From positions 63,550-127,549 of the forward strand of contig NZ_LODI01000013.1 in the NCBI RefSeq assembly GCF_001468485.1: a stretch of 64,000 nt of DNA, given 5' to 3'. Both the position numbers and the translations under genes were made by a program. Of this stretch, positions 29,772 through 38,379 are shown piece after piece (within the stretch, counting starts at the first letter, position 1; each line of letters opens with the position of its first letter). Below the pieces are notes generated by a model that saw only the letters and a list, made by a program, of their open reading frames with translations, had not been told where the DNA came from and ran no database searches. This DNA is from Pseudoalteromonas sp. H71 (GTDB lineage: Bacteria > Pseudomonadota > Gammaproteobacteria > Enterobacterales > Alteromonadaceae).

Positions 29772-30602
29772 ATGAAAAAAAGTACATTTTTTGTCATGTT
29801 GATGGTTTTTTTACTGGCCTCATGTAGTGCGCTTGTCAGTAATCACTCTAATAAAAATACGCGTTCTAGCAGTTTGGTTGACTTTCTATATCCAAACGAG
29901 GATAGCCGTGCTGCGTATAAACCAGAAATTCCGGTGTTAAAATTACCCGTTACAGTGGGTATTTCATTTGTGCCGTCTAAAGAGTGGCGAGCAAACGGTA
30001 TTGAAAGTCAAAATGAGGTAGCGTTGCTCGAAAAAGTAAAAAAGTCGTTTTTACAATATGATTACATTGACCGCATAGAAGTGATTCCAAGTACATACCT
30101 CAAAGGTGGAGAAGGGTTTTCAGCGCTTGAACAAGTAGGCCGACTATACGATGTAGATGTAATGGCATTGGTCTCTTACGATCAAGTAACGCAAACCTAT
30201 GAAAATAACGCCGCATTATTGTATTGGACCATTGTAGGTATGTATGTGATTCCAGGTAATGAAAATACTATTCAAACCTTTGTCGACACTGCTGTTTTTG
30301 ATATAAAAAGTAAAAAAATGCTTTTTAGAGCACCCGGTATCAGCAAACTTGAAAAAAGAACCACCGCTATTGGTATTGACGAAACGCTCAATGAAAAGTC
30401 ACTTGAGGGGTTTAATTTAGCGGTTACCGATATGAGCCTAAATTTAGATGCAGAATTAGCCCGCTTTAAAACACGGGTAAAAGAAGAAAAAATTGCAAAA
30501 ATAGAAAATAAAGATGGCTCGAGCAGCGCAGGAGCGTTTAGTGTGTTTTTTCTGCTTTTAACATCGCTACTTGTTTTAAAGCGCAGGAACATAAACAGCT
30601 AA
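29772..30602 (+). CDS. Lipoprotein with a GlyGly-CTERM-like tail (rhombotarget lipoprotein type)
   Basis: The 276-residue protein has a lipoprotein signal with lipobox LASC (Cys18) and, at the other end, a small-residue segment (GSSSAGAFS, about residues 248-256), a hydrophobic helix and a basic tail (LKRRNINS). This tripartite tail resembles GlyGly-CTERM signals cut by rhombosortase, although the glycine pair is replaced by serines. The middle resembles the 'rhombotarget lipoprotein' family, known to combine both signals. No rhombosortase is in the window. Function unknown. Confidence 0.65.
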   Translation: MKKSTFFVMLMVFLLASCSALVSNHSNKNTRSSSLVDFLYPNEDSRAAYKPEIPVLKLPVTVGISFVPSKEWRANGIESQNEVALLEKVKKSFLQYDYIDRIEVIPSTYLKGGEGFSALEQVGRLYDVDVMALVSYDQVTQTYENNAALLYWTIVGMYVIPGNENTIQTFVDTAVFDIKSKKMLFRAPGISKLEKRTTAIGIDETLNEKSLEGFNLAVTDMSLNLDAELARFKTRVKEEKIAKIENKDGSSSAGAFSVFFLLLTSLLVLKRRNINS

Positions 30603-30638
30603 ATATCTACGCAACTAAGTCGTTAAATACTTAAATTT

Positions 30639-30674
30639 AAAACGCCGCATTATTCAATTTTTGCGGCATTTTTT
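30639..30674. terminator. Bidirectional terminator
   Basis: GCCGCA (30644-30649) pairs with TGCGGC (30662-30667), with T runs on both strands. It separates the convergent lipoprotein and dienelactone hydrolase genes. Confidence 0.75.
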
Positions 30675-30681
30675 ATGATAC

Positions 30682-31572
30682 CTAGCTTAATTTTTCATTA
30701 AAAAACGCTAAGGTACGCTGCCAAGCAAGTTCTGCTTTTTGCTCATCATAGCGCCCAGTAGAGTCGTTATGAAAACCATGATTAGCACCTTCGTACATGT
30801 GCATAGTGTACTCAACATTGTTAGCTTTTAGGCTTTTTTCATAATCAGGCCATGTAGCGTTAACACGTTTATCAAGCTCACCTAATTGAATCATTAAAGG
30901 CGCTTTTATATTTTTGTGAAGAGACTCACTGGCAGGAGTGCCATAAAAAGGCACCCCAGCGCTGAGTAAATCACTGTCAACGGCTGCTAAGTAATTAACA
31001 ATATAACCCCCAAAACAAAAGCCTACGGCGCCTAATTTACCGTTGCTGCTAGGGTGCGCTTTTAAAAACTGAGCGGCGGCGACAAAGTCGTTCTGAATTT
31101 TAGCTCTATCCATGGTGCGTTGCATTGCACGGCCTTCATCGTCATTGCCCGGGTAACCACCAAGCGGGAAGAGTGCATCGGGTGCAAAGGCAATAAACCC
31201 TTTTTTGGCTAAGCGCCTTGCTACATCTTTTATGTAAGGGTTTAAACCACGGTTTTCGTGAATAACTAAAACAACAGGAAGCTTACCCTCAATTTTGCTG
31301 GGAACGGCTAAGTAACCTTTGCCTTTACCATACCCATTTGGCGAATCAAATTCTTCGTAGGTGGCTTTAATATCGTCATCGTTAAACGAGACTTGCTCTG
31401 CAAGTGCGTAGTTAGGTAAAAGTGCGCTGGTGAGCACACTCATTGAAATCCCAAGTGCTGCAAGGCCACCAAGTTTTTTCATAAATGTGCGACGGTCCAT
31501 TAAACCGTGGGCATATTCGTCGTACCAATCAAACGCTTCTTGAGGAATGTGTTCAGAGTGGGGTAAATTCAT
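30682..31572 (-). CDS. Tat-exported dienelactone hydrolase family protein
   Basis: The 296-residue protein carries a twin-arginine signal (DRRTFMKK, residues 26-33) behind a 24-residue N-terminal extension common in this subgroup, then a hydrophobic stretch ending near YALAEQ. The alpha/beta hydrolase domain shows HENRG (oxyanion region), the cysteine nucleophile in GFCFGG, and a histidine in GANHGF. Cys-Asp-His is the dienelactone hydrolase triad. Substrate unknown; the protein should be periplasmic. It is monocistronic by appearance. Confidence 0.88.
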   Translation of the reverse strand: MNLPHSEHIPQEAFDWYDEYAHGLMDRRTFMKKLGGLAALGISMSVLTSALLPNYALAEQVSFNDDDIKATYEEFDSPNGYGKGKGYLAVPSKIEGKLPVVLVIHENRGLNPYIKDVARRLAKKGFIAFAPDALFPLGGYPGNDDEGRAMQRTMDRAKIQNDFVAAAQFLKAHPSSNGKLGAVGFCFGGYIVNYLAAVDSDLLSAGVPFYGTPASESLHKNIKAPLMIQLGELDKRVNATWPDYEKSLKANNVEYTMHMYEGANHGFHNDSTGRYDEQKAELAWQRTLAFFNEKLS

Positions 31573-31673
31573 GGTTTCCCTTAATTGTTATGATTTTTGA
31601 ATATTAAAATACATTAACGTATCTGGAACGAAAAACGTGCAATAATTTTATATATAATTACTTTTAGCACTAT

Positions 31674-31847
31674 TTATTTGCTATTAGCAGAGAGAGCATG
31701 ATCAATTCCCATCATAAAATCTAATCCTACAAAGGCGAACGCCACAACAATTGCACCCAATAGCATTAAATTACGATTGTTTTTTCTGTATCCAACAATA
31801 GTTAGTACTGTAAATATGATAAATAAAATAAGTTGAAGTGTAGCCAT
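31674..31847 (-). CDS. Small membrane protein of 57 residues
   Basis: An ORF runs from ATG 31847 to TAA 31674. It encodes two hydrophobic helices (residues 3-19 and 27-44) separated by a basic turn (GYRKNNRN) and a short polar tail. A good ribosome site (AAGGGA) lies 6 bases ahead. It sits between the RND permease gene and the dienelactone hydrolase, downstream of the RND terminator and 102 bases before the hydrolase start. I recognise no family. The strong site and the coherent two-helix pattern favour a real gene. Confidence 0.65.
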   Translation of the reverse strand: MATLQLILFIIFTVLTIVGYRKNNRNLMLLGAIVVAFAFVGLDFMMGIDHALSANSK

Positions 31848-31940
31848 GGTTAATCCCTTAAAAAAGTAAACTGGGAGATAAAATACCAGTTAAAATGGAG
31901 AGTTAGTAAATAATTGAAGGTTATTTTTAAACTATAAATA

Positions 31941-31970
31941 AAAAGCTCGGCATTGTGCCGAGCTTTTTTG
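31941..31970 (-). terminator. Terminator after the RND operon
   Basis: A 12-bp perfect stem (AAAAGCTCGGCA / TGCCGAGCTTTT) with a TTG loop, T-rich on both sides, 18 bases past the permease stop. Confidence 0.9.
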
Positions 31971-31987
31971 GTTGGGGGTTTACTTAA

Positions 31988-34900
31988 TTAGCTATTGGTC
32001 GTTGTTGGTTGGCCATCGACAATAGGGTGTTTACCACGCCACTTACGAATCATTCGTTTTGTGTCCTCAAGCGCGACATACTGACACGGTATAAGAATAA
32101 GCGTAATCACGGTGGCAAATAGCACACCAAAGGCAAGCGATACTGCCATAGGTATTACAATTTGTGCCTGCAAACTCGTTTCCATAATAATCGGTAACAC
32201 GCCAATAAAGGTGGTTACTGAAGTAAGCAATATAGCTCTGAAACGACGCGCACCCGCTTGCATAACAGCTTCTTTTATAGGGACGCCTTCAGCACGCGCC
32301 TTATTTACAAAATCAACCATAACAAGGGAGTCGTTTACTACAATACCGGCTACTGCAATGATGCCAAACATTGAAAGGCCGCTCATGGTCATTCCTAGTA
32401 CCATGTGTCCGAACATTGCCCCGACCACGCCAAATGGGATGACCGACATAATAATCAACGGTTGTGAGTATGAGCGAAGCGGAATGGCTAATAATGCAAA
32501 TATAATCATTAGTGAAATTGCAAAGTCGCGCAACTGTTCATCAGCGCTTTCCATTTCCTCTTGCACTCGACCAGCTACATTACTGGTAACACCTGGGTAA
32601 TTTTGTAAAAGGGTTGGTAAATACTCGTCAGTGATTTCTTTTACAATGGCAAAAGGTTCAACTTTATCAGTATTAATGGCTGCCCATACATTGACTGTTC
32701 TGTTTGCGTTTTCACGACGAATTCTGTTTACACCATCTACAATGCTGATTTGTGCCACTTCACTTAACGGCACCTCAACACCTGTTGGCGTGATAATACG
32801 TGTGCTGTGTATATTACTGATAGAGTTCCGTTCGTTTTCAGGGTAGCGGATCATCACTCTGATCTCTTCCCCTTCGCGTAAAATACGTTGTGCCTCTAAT
32901 CCGTAGTAACTAAAGCTAACTTGCGATGCCACATCTGCAAGGGTTAATCCCATGCTGTATGCAAGTGGTTTTAAATCAAGTTGTACTTCATCCGTAGCGC
33001 TTTGTAGTGAGTCGTTAACATCGCCTACACCTTCCATGCTTTGTAATTTAGTTTTTAATAACGCGGCAACTTCTTTTAGTTTGTCGGTATCTTTGCCTTG
33101 CAGTCTAAAACTTACGTCGCCGTCATCTCGTCCGCCGCCAAATAAGTTGTCTTCAATAGTTAGCGTTTTAACGCCCGGCAGTGGTGGCATTTTTTCACGC
33201 CATAATGAGCTAAGAGTGAAGGTATCAATAGGGCGTTTATCAGGTTCAATAAGAACAGCCATTAATTGTGCCGTTGTACGGCCACGAAGGCTTATCGATA
33301 GGTCACGAATCATTTTTTGACCGTATTGTGCTTCAAGTTCTTCATCTACACTAAGAAGTACGGCTTCAATTTTTTTAGCTGTTTCAAGTGTTGCTTGCTC
33401 TGACGATTCAAGATTCATTTCTACAACAACACGCGGAAAATCATGTTGTATTTTAGGGTTTGGTACAAATTTAACTAAACCGCCTGCAAACATGCCTGCG
33501 CTCATAATTAAAATACATATAAACCCAACAATGACGGTATAGCGGTAATGAATACAGTGCCCTATAAACGGCGTGTAGTAGTTTTGAACAAACGATTTAA
33601 GACCTTTATCAACAACCATACGCACCTTATGCAATGGATTTTTAGGGTTAGGTTTACGTGGGTTCATTGCAGCAATATGAGCCGGTAATATTAGCTTTGA
33701 TTCAATTAACGAAAAAATCAAACACAAAATAATAACGACACCAATCGCTTTAGAAAACGCAGCACCAGGGCCTGATGCCATAGCTTGAGGTAAAAAAGCA
33801 GCAATGGTGGTGAGTACGCCAAATGTAGCAGGCATTGCAACACGTTTAACACCGCGGATTACGTTATCGAGAGAGTGGCCGTGTTTTTCTATTTCAGCAC
33901 TGGCCGATTCGCCCACGACAATTGCATCGTCCACCACAATACCGAGTACAATAATAAAGGCAAACAGCGACACCATGTTGATGGTGATGTCTAAAAAGCC
34001 GATTGGCATGAACAAAAAGGCCCCCAAAAAAGACACTGGTAACCCCATCATCACCCAAAATGCTAATCTAAGCGGTAAAAACAATGCCAATACCAGCATA
34101 ACTAAAACACCACCCCATACCATGTTGTCGATCATCATATCGAGACGACCTTGCAGGTAGTAGGTTAAATCAACCATAGGGGAAAGCTTTACGCCTTGTG
34201 GTAATTTAGATTCTTTTTCGGCCATGTATTTTTTAAGTACTTTGGCAACGTCGGTAATGTCTTGATCTTTAGATGCTGCAATATCAAACATTAACGAGTT
34301 TTTACCATTGTACTTTGAATATAATAATCCCTCTTCAAAACCATCGTTAATGGTGGCTACATCGCCTAAATATATTTGTGCGCCATCAGCCAGGGTAATT
34401 AGAGGTAACTGTTCAAATTCATTGCCTTTATATGCTTGTTTTTCAACACGCATAGAAATATACCCATTGTCTGAACGAATTTGACCTGCCGACATATTAG
34501 TTGAGAAGTTTCTTACTGCGTTTGATACATCTCTGAACGTGAGGCCGTATTCACGCAGCTTGTCGGGGCTAATCTCAATGCCTATTTCATAATTTAAGCC
34601 GCTAAAAAAGCTGACTAAATTCACGCCTGGTAAAGCAAGTAGTTCATCTTCTATATCTCGGCCGAGTTCTTTTAGTTGTGCATAGGTCATATCTCCATAT
34701 AGCGCAATGAACATTACTTCTTGTTGAAACTTATCACGCTGAATTATTGGCCTTTCCATACCCGCAGGAAATGAGTTAATAGAATCTACTTGGGCTTTTA
34801 TTTCGTCTAAGGCTTCTTGAAGGTCGTATTTTTCTTCAATTTCAATCCATGCCTGTGCATAACCACGATTAGAGTAAGTTATAAAGCGTTTAATACCCTC

Positions 34901-35137
34901 TAACCCCTCTAGGTTTTCTTCAATTTTTATTGTAATGCCTTCTTCAACCTCTTGCGGTGCGGCTCCAGGGTAAACGGCTTGAACACTTACCCAGTTACTT
35001 TCAAATTGCGGAAATGCTTGCTTACGAATTGTTAAGGCTGTTAATAAACCGCCAACCAGAATAAAAATCATGATTAAATTTGCTGCAACAGGGTTGCGAG
35101 CAAACCAGGCAATTAGGCCTTTTTCAGAGGTACTCAT
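31988..35137 (-). CDS. RND efflux transporter permease subunit (AcrB/MexF superfamily)
   Basis: The 1049-residue inner-membrane pump has the two-fold RND layout: one N-terminal helix, a periplasmic loop of about 300 residues, six helices, then the same again. The proton-relay aspartates are in GIVVDDAIVVGE (near residue 400). It begins MSTSEKGLIAWFARNPVAAN, typical of a widespread marine RND subgroup. It would export hydrophobic compounds with the adaptor encoded upstream, whose stop codon overlaps this ATG (ATGA). No outer-membrane channel gene is adjacent. Substrate unknown. Confidence 0.93.
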   Translation of the reverse strand: MSTSEKGLIAWFARNPVAANLIMIFILVGGLLTALTIRKQAFPQFESNWVSVQAVYPGAAPQEVEEGITIKIEENLEGLEGIKRFITYSNRGYAQAWIEIEEKYDLQEALDEIKAQVDSINSFPAGMERPIIQRDKFQQEVMFIALYGDMTYAQLKELGRDIEDELLALPGVNLVSFFSGLNYEIGIEISPDKLREYGLTFRDVSNAVRNFSTNMSAGQIRSDNGYISMRVEKQAYKGNEFEQLPLITLADGAQIYLGDVATINDGFEEGLLYSKYNGKNSLMFDIAASKDQDITDVAKVLKKYMAEKESKLPQGVKLSPMVDLTYYLQGRLDMMIDNMVWGGVLVMLVLALFLPLRLAFWVMMGLPVSFLGAFLFMPIGFLDITINMVSLFAFIIVLGIVVDDAIVVGESASAEIEKHGHSLDNVIRGVKRVAMPATFGVLTTIAAFLPQAMASGPGAAFSKAIGVVIILCLIFSLIESKLILPAHIAAMNPRKPNPKNPLHKVRMVVDKGLKSFVQNYYTPFIGHCIHYRYTVIVGFICILIMSAGMFAGGLVKFVPNPKIQHDFPRVVVEMNLESSEQATLETAKKIEAVLLSVDEELEAQYGQKMIRDLSISLRGRTTAQLMAVLIEPDKRPIDTFTLSSLWREKMPPLPGVKTLTIEDNLFGGGRDDGDVSFRLQGKDTDKLKEVAALLKTKLQSMEGVGDVNDSLQSATDEVQLDLKPLAYSMGLTLADVASQVSFSYYGLEAQRILREGEEIRVMIRYPENERNSISNIHSTRIITPTGVEVPLSEVAQISIVDGVNRIRRENANRTVNVWAAINTDKVEPFAIVKEITDEYLPTLLQNYPGVTSNVAGRVQEEMESADEQLRDFAISLMIIFALLAIPLRSYSQPLIIMSVIPFGVVGAMFGHMVLGMTMSGLSMFGIIAVAGIVVNDSLVMVDFVNKARAEGVPIKEAVMQAGARRFRAILLTSVTTFIGVLPIIMETSLQAQIVIPMAVSLAFGVLFATVITLILIPCQYVALEDTKRMIRKWRGKHPIVDGQPTTTNS

Positions 35138-36315
35138 AAGGTGTCCTCTTTAAGCGCAAGCTGTGTTACTTCGCCTTGTTCGTCATCTTCATCTGTTTTA
35201 ACAGCCATTCCTTCGCTTGGGTATTCTAGTGCTGAGGTAATCAACTGTTCGCCTAGTTGCAATCCTTGGTCGGCTATTACCATGCCATCTTGTTCACGTA
35301 TAATATTAAGTGTTTTAAAGCTTAAGGTATTGTTCGCGTTTAAAATGGCAATTTGTTTATCTTTAACAAGGTGATGCGGGACAATAATTGCGTTATCAAG
35401 GGGGCGCCCTTCAATGGTTGCATTAATGTATGAACCAAAACGCAGTGGTTTAGTGTTATCTGCGTATGGGGTTGGCAGTTGCGCAACTAAATAACTCATA
35501 CGACTAACTTGATCTATTACGCCTTCGCTACGCACAACTTCGGCTTTCCATGACGTTTGCTTGCCAGCAAATTCTGCATTAAGGGTCACGGTGGCACCAA
35601 TGCCGCCATTGGCCAGGTATTGCATTTCGCTATCGGCTACAGGTAAACGCACTTCTGCAATCGATGTTGCACTTAATGCGCCAAAGCTACTGCCCGGATT
35701 TACTACAGAGCCTAAGCTTATTGTACGTGCATTAATAATGGCGTCGTACGGGGCTTTAATATAAGTGCGTTCTAGGTTGCGCTTTGCACGTTTAACACTG
35801 GCTTGTGCAGAGCGGTAACGCGCTAGCTTTTCGGCTAATTGTGGTTTACGTAAATAAAGCTCTGAAGCAGTAGAGTCACTCGAGTCTGATTTAATACGTT
35901 CCCATTCAGCTTTTGCTACATGTGCTTGGGCGCGTTCTATTTCAAGGGCTGAACTTGCTTGAGCAAGGCCTGCTTGAGCTTCAATAAAGTCGGCTTCGTA
36001 ATCATTTGGATCAATTCGTGCTAATATGTCGCCTTGTTTTACAAATGCACCTTCAACAAATTCATCTGCTACGGAAATAACTTGGCCACTGACTTGTGCA
36101 ATTAGCTCGGTACGGTCTTTAGGTTTTACAACCCCGTACGATTTTACGTCGAGTGTTATTGCGTCAATGTTGACTGTTTGCGCAGCAACCAGTGGGCGAG
36201 TATCTTGCTCTGGTTTTTCTTCAGGCGGCGTTTTCATATTTGAAAAGCCAATTGCCAGTGCAATTCCGGCAGCTAAAACTGCGATTGGAAGAACAATTTG
36301 TTTTTTAGTAGCCAC
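35134..36315 (-). CDS. RND efflux periplasmic adaptor subunit
   Basis: About 393 residues with one N-terminal membrane helix (KKQIVLPIAVLAAGIALAIG), lipoyl halves (ELIAQVSGQVISVADEFVEG and YDAIINARTISLGSVVNPG), a helical hairpin and beta barrel. An upstream ATG at 36330 exists, but an AAGGA site sits 7 bases before GTG 36315, so that codon is chosen. The frame extends back to 36393 without support. The stop overlaps the permease start by an ATGA junction, so the two are translated together. Confidence 0.9.
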   Translation of the reverse strand: MATKKQIVLPIAVLAAGIALAIGFSNMKTPPEEKPEQDTRPLVAAQTVNIDAITLDVKSYGVVKPKDRTELIAQVSGQVISVADEFVEGAFVKQGDILARIDPNDYEADFIEAQAGLAQASSALEIERAQAHVAKAEWERIKSDSSDSTASELYLRKPQLAEKLARYRSAQASVKRAKRNLERTYIKAPYDAIINARTISLGSVVNPGSSFGALSATSIAEVRLPVADSEMQYLANGGIGATVTLNAEFAGKQTSWKAEVVRSEGVIDQVSRMSYLVAQLPTPYADNTKPLRFGSYINATIEGRPLDNAIIVPHHLVKDKQIAILNANNTLSFKTLNIIREQDGMVIADQGLQLGEQLITSALEYPSEGMAVKTDEDDEQGEVTQLALKEDTL

Positions 36316-36483
36316 AAGGCATTCCTTCATAAAAGTGGTGATAGGGCAATAATACGCAATAAAGTGTTTACAAGGCGTTTGAAGATGTAACAAAGCATTA
36401 CATATGTGTATTACAAATAAATATTTGACTCTAAAAATGAGTCGATACTGTTAAATATGTGGTTAATTTAAACTGAGGGTGTT

Positions 36484-36747
36484 ATGAAAACAGAGCCAAT
36501 GGCGTGTCGATTAGGCTGCGGAGCATGTTGTATTGCGCCAAGTATTAGCTCGCCAATACCGGGTATGCCAAATGGCAAAAAGGCCGGAGAACGTTGTATT
36601 CAGCTAGATGAGAACAATTTATGTAAGTTATTTGGTGATGAGTCTCGACCAAAAGTATGCAGTGATTTTACTGCCACAGTGGATGTGTGTGGGTCAACTA
36701 ATGCAGAGGCTCTAGCGCTTATCACCGAGCTTGAACAATTAACTTAG
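36484..36747 (+). CDS. YkgJ family cysteine cluster protein
   Basis: An 87-residue protein rich in cysteine: CRLGCGACC at residues 8-16, then C38, C47, C60 and C69. This is the YkgJ (UPF0153) pattern thought to bind zinc or an iron-sulphur cluster. Its role is unknown. It lies alone, divergent from the RND operon, with a short leader. Confidence 0.85.
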   Translation: MKTEPMACRLGCGACCIAPSISSPIPGMPNGKKAGERCIQLDENNLCKLFGDESRPKVCSDFTATVDVCGSTNAEALALITELEQLT

Positions 36748-36750
36748 CTT

Positions 36751-36976
36751 GTGTGTTCAATACACACATAGTTACATTTATCTAAAAATATATTGCGCGA
36801 TTCCGTGACTGTTAGAAGCAAAAAGTGAAATATTCACAAAGAGGGTAAGAGGCGCTTCGCTTTTAGCGCAAAGACTATTTGAATAAGTCTTAACTAACCT
36901 GTCAGATTTAATTTTTTTATTGTGATCAAATCTGACAGTCGCATACGTGCCACTTGTGGACACTAATAACCTTAGT
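36751..36976. repeat. Mosaic of palindromes including a truncated 101-bp element
   Basis: This stretch contains a GTGTGT/ACACAC hairpin (36751-36767), a left half of the dispersed 101-bp element (36835 to about 36875, starting CACAAAGAGGGTAAGAGGCG) and a large inverted repeat with perfect 11-bp arms CTGTCAGATTT / AAATCTGACAG (36899-36909 and 36928-36938). No gene is supported. Confidence 0.6.
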
Positions 36977-36988
36977 CACTTGTTAGGT
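36977..36988. repeat. attC-like end motif 1 (overlaps the osmC stop)
   Basis: CACTTGTTAGGT. Its last seven bases fit the integron R' core GTTRRRY. It overlaps the stop codon of the OsmC-like gene. Two more copies follow other gene ends at 37522 and 38368. Confidence 0.35.
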
Positions 36989-37471
36989 TACGATTTCTGT
37001 AACAATTTCTGTTTTCACTGAATTAGCAATGAAGCATTGTTCATGTGATTGATGGTGCATTTTTTCAAGTTGCTCCATCGATGGTTTTTTATCACCCGAA
37101 AACTGAACATGTGGTCTAAGTGTGACTTTAGTCATTGAAATTTTACCGTCGCTATCTTTCTCCATAATACCTACAGCGTCGTCTACATATGAATCTACAA
37201 CATATCTTTTTTTTGCTGCTATTGATAAAAAGAACAACATGTGGCAACTAGAAAGTGAAGCAACAAATGCTTCTTCAGGGTCTACATTTTCTTCAACGGA
37301 ATAAGGTAAAGGGACGACGTGAGGTGAAGAAGAAGCTTGAACGGTTATACCTCCATCAAAAATCCATTCATGTCCTCGGCTATATTTGTTATCAACATAA
37401 CTTTCATTGTTATCAACATAACTTTCATTGCTATCTCTAACCCAATTGATTTTGGCAAAATACTCTGACAT
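36983..37471 (-). CDS. OsmC family protein
   Basis: A 162-residue OsmC/Ohr-fold protein, a thiol peroxidase family that reduces organic hydroperoxides. The two expected cysteines are present: one in SLSSCHMLFF (near residue 75) and one in HEQCFIANS (near residue 144). Both ends carry duplications: a perfect 21-bp tandem repeat (37389-37430) gives NESYVDN twice near the N-terminus, and an imperfect 12-bp repeat (36990-37013) gives EIVT twice at the C-terminus. It is the last of three co-oriented accessory genes, each ended by a CACTTGTTARGY motif. Confidence 0.85.
   Translation of the reverse strand: MSEYFAKINWVRDSNESYVDNNESYVDNKYSRGHEWIFDGGITVQASSSPHVVPLPYSVEENVDPEEAFVASLSSCHMLFFLSIAAKKRYVVDSYVDDAVGIMEKDSDGKISMTKVTLRPHVQFSGDKKPSMEQLEKMHHQSHEQCFIANSVKTEIVTEIVT
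37389..37430. repeat. Perfect 21-bp tandem duplication inside the OsmC-like gene
   Basis: Two identical 21-bp units, 37389-37409 and 37410-37430, in frame, adding seven residues near the N-terminus. Confidence 0.9.
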
Positions 37472-37493
37472 TTGAACTCCGTTTATGAAAGTA

Positions 37494-37533
37494 GCCTAAC
37501 GCTTTTTGGGTCTGGTTTACACACTTGTTAAGT
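37494..37533. repeat. attC-like site 2 between the DJ-1-like and OsmC-like genes
   Basis: GCCTAAC (37494-37500) fits the integron R'' core RYYYAAC, and GTTAAGT (37527-37533) at the end of CACTTGTTAAGT fits the R' core. The interval is only 40 bp, shorter than usual attC sites, and the inner arms do not pair well. Confidence 0.35.
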
Positions 37534-37540
37534 GCCGTTA

Positions 37541-38287
37541 CTACTGTTTTAAGGTTATCATTTCTTTTGCTACAAGTGCAGCAGAAGGCAAAAACATTGT
37601 TGAGATAATACGTTGATCTGCGATCACTGCGTGTTTATCTTTTAGTGTTTTCTTATTTTGAGCGATAGCACCATTCTTATTAAGCTGACTTTCAATAAGA
37701 AAAGGCAACAGTGTACCTTGCTTTGCCCATGACTTAGATGTTTCAGTGGAGTTAGGAAATCCAGCTACTTTTTTCCCTTTCACCAAAAATTCCCCGTTAG
37801 ATAATGTCACGTTTGCAATACCTGCAGAGCCATGGCCACCAACACCTACAATACCTCCTGACTCATACACACTACTGATAATAGAATGAATTTTTTTGTT
37901 ATCTGCAACGTCAAACATTACACCGTAGCCACCACCAATGAATACGCCCCAATAGTCGTTAGGATCAATTTGAGAAGGCGTGAATGAACTGTTCGCTTTT
38001 TCTAAGAAACCTTCATGTTTAATGGTGTAACTACTTATGCCTAGTGGATCCATCATAAACTTAACTTCTCCACCCTTAGGCGATACAAAGTCAACTTCAA
38101 AGCCATGACTAAAAAAAATGTGATAAGGAGGCGCAAATTCCCATAAATTATTTCTTGCATCATGCTTTTCAGGATCTCCCATATCTACCATATTAGAAAC
38201 TACGATTAGCACTTTCTTGGTAGGTTCTGCTAGAGCATTTGTGGCAAGCAAGGCAGCAGTTAGTAAAATAGTGGTTAAAAATCTCAT
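37541..38287 (-). CDS. DJ-1/PfpI family protein lacking the catalytic cysteine, secreted
   Basis: About 248 residues from ATG 38287; the frame extends further but the signal peptide (FLTTILLTAALLATNALA) begins here. The DJ-1/PfpI glutamine amidotransferase-like fold is shown by KVLIVVSN, GVFIGGGYG and the elbow region GIVGVGGHGSAGI. In active members the elbow reads AVCHG, so the nucleophilic cysteine appears replaced by glycine. The protein is probably periplasmic, unusual for this family. It belongs to a row of three co-oriented accessory genes. Confidence 0.8.
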   Translation of the reverse strand: MRFLTTILLTAALLATNALAEPTKKVLIVVSNMVDMGDPEKHDARNNLWEFAPPYHIFFSHGFEVDFVSPKGGEVKFMMDPLGISSYTIKHEGFLEKANSSFTPSQIDPNDYWGVFIGGGYGVMFDVADNKKIHSIISSVYESGGIVGVGGHGSAGIANVTLSNGEFLVKGKKVAGFPNSTETSKSWAKQGTLLPFLIESQLNKNGAIAQNKKTLKDKHAVIADQRIISTMFLPSAALVAKEMITLKQ

Positions 38288-38328
38288 TGTCTTCCTTTTC
38301 AAATAAGTAAAATTAATATTTAGACGAT

Positions 38329-38379
38329 ACAAGTGAACAAAGGGTTTAAATACTGAATCTGCCTAGGCACTTGTTAAGC
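38329..38379. repeat. attC-like palindromic site 3 between the unknown gene and the DJ-1-like gene
   Basis: CACTTGTTAAGC (38368-38379) ends directly at the stop of the upstream gene. Its CACTTGT pairs with ACAAGTG at 38329-38335, giving an imperfect palindrome of about 50 bp with an R'-like GTTAAGC end. The opposite end lacks a canonical RYYYAAC core. Confidence 0.35.

Noticed and set aside
32112-32600. A 162-codon ORF antisense to the RND permease
   Set aside because: It lies wholly inside a strongly supported gene; GC-bias in codon positions of the real gene explains such antisense frames. The same holds for 7587-7958, 24105-24452, 33804-34160 and 62091-62567.
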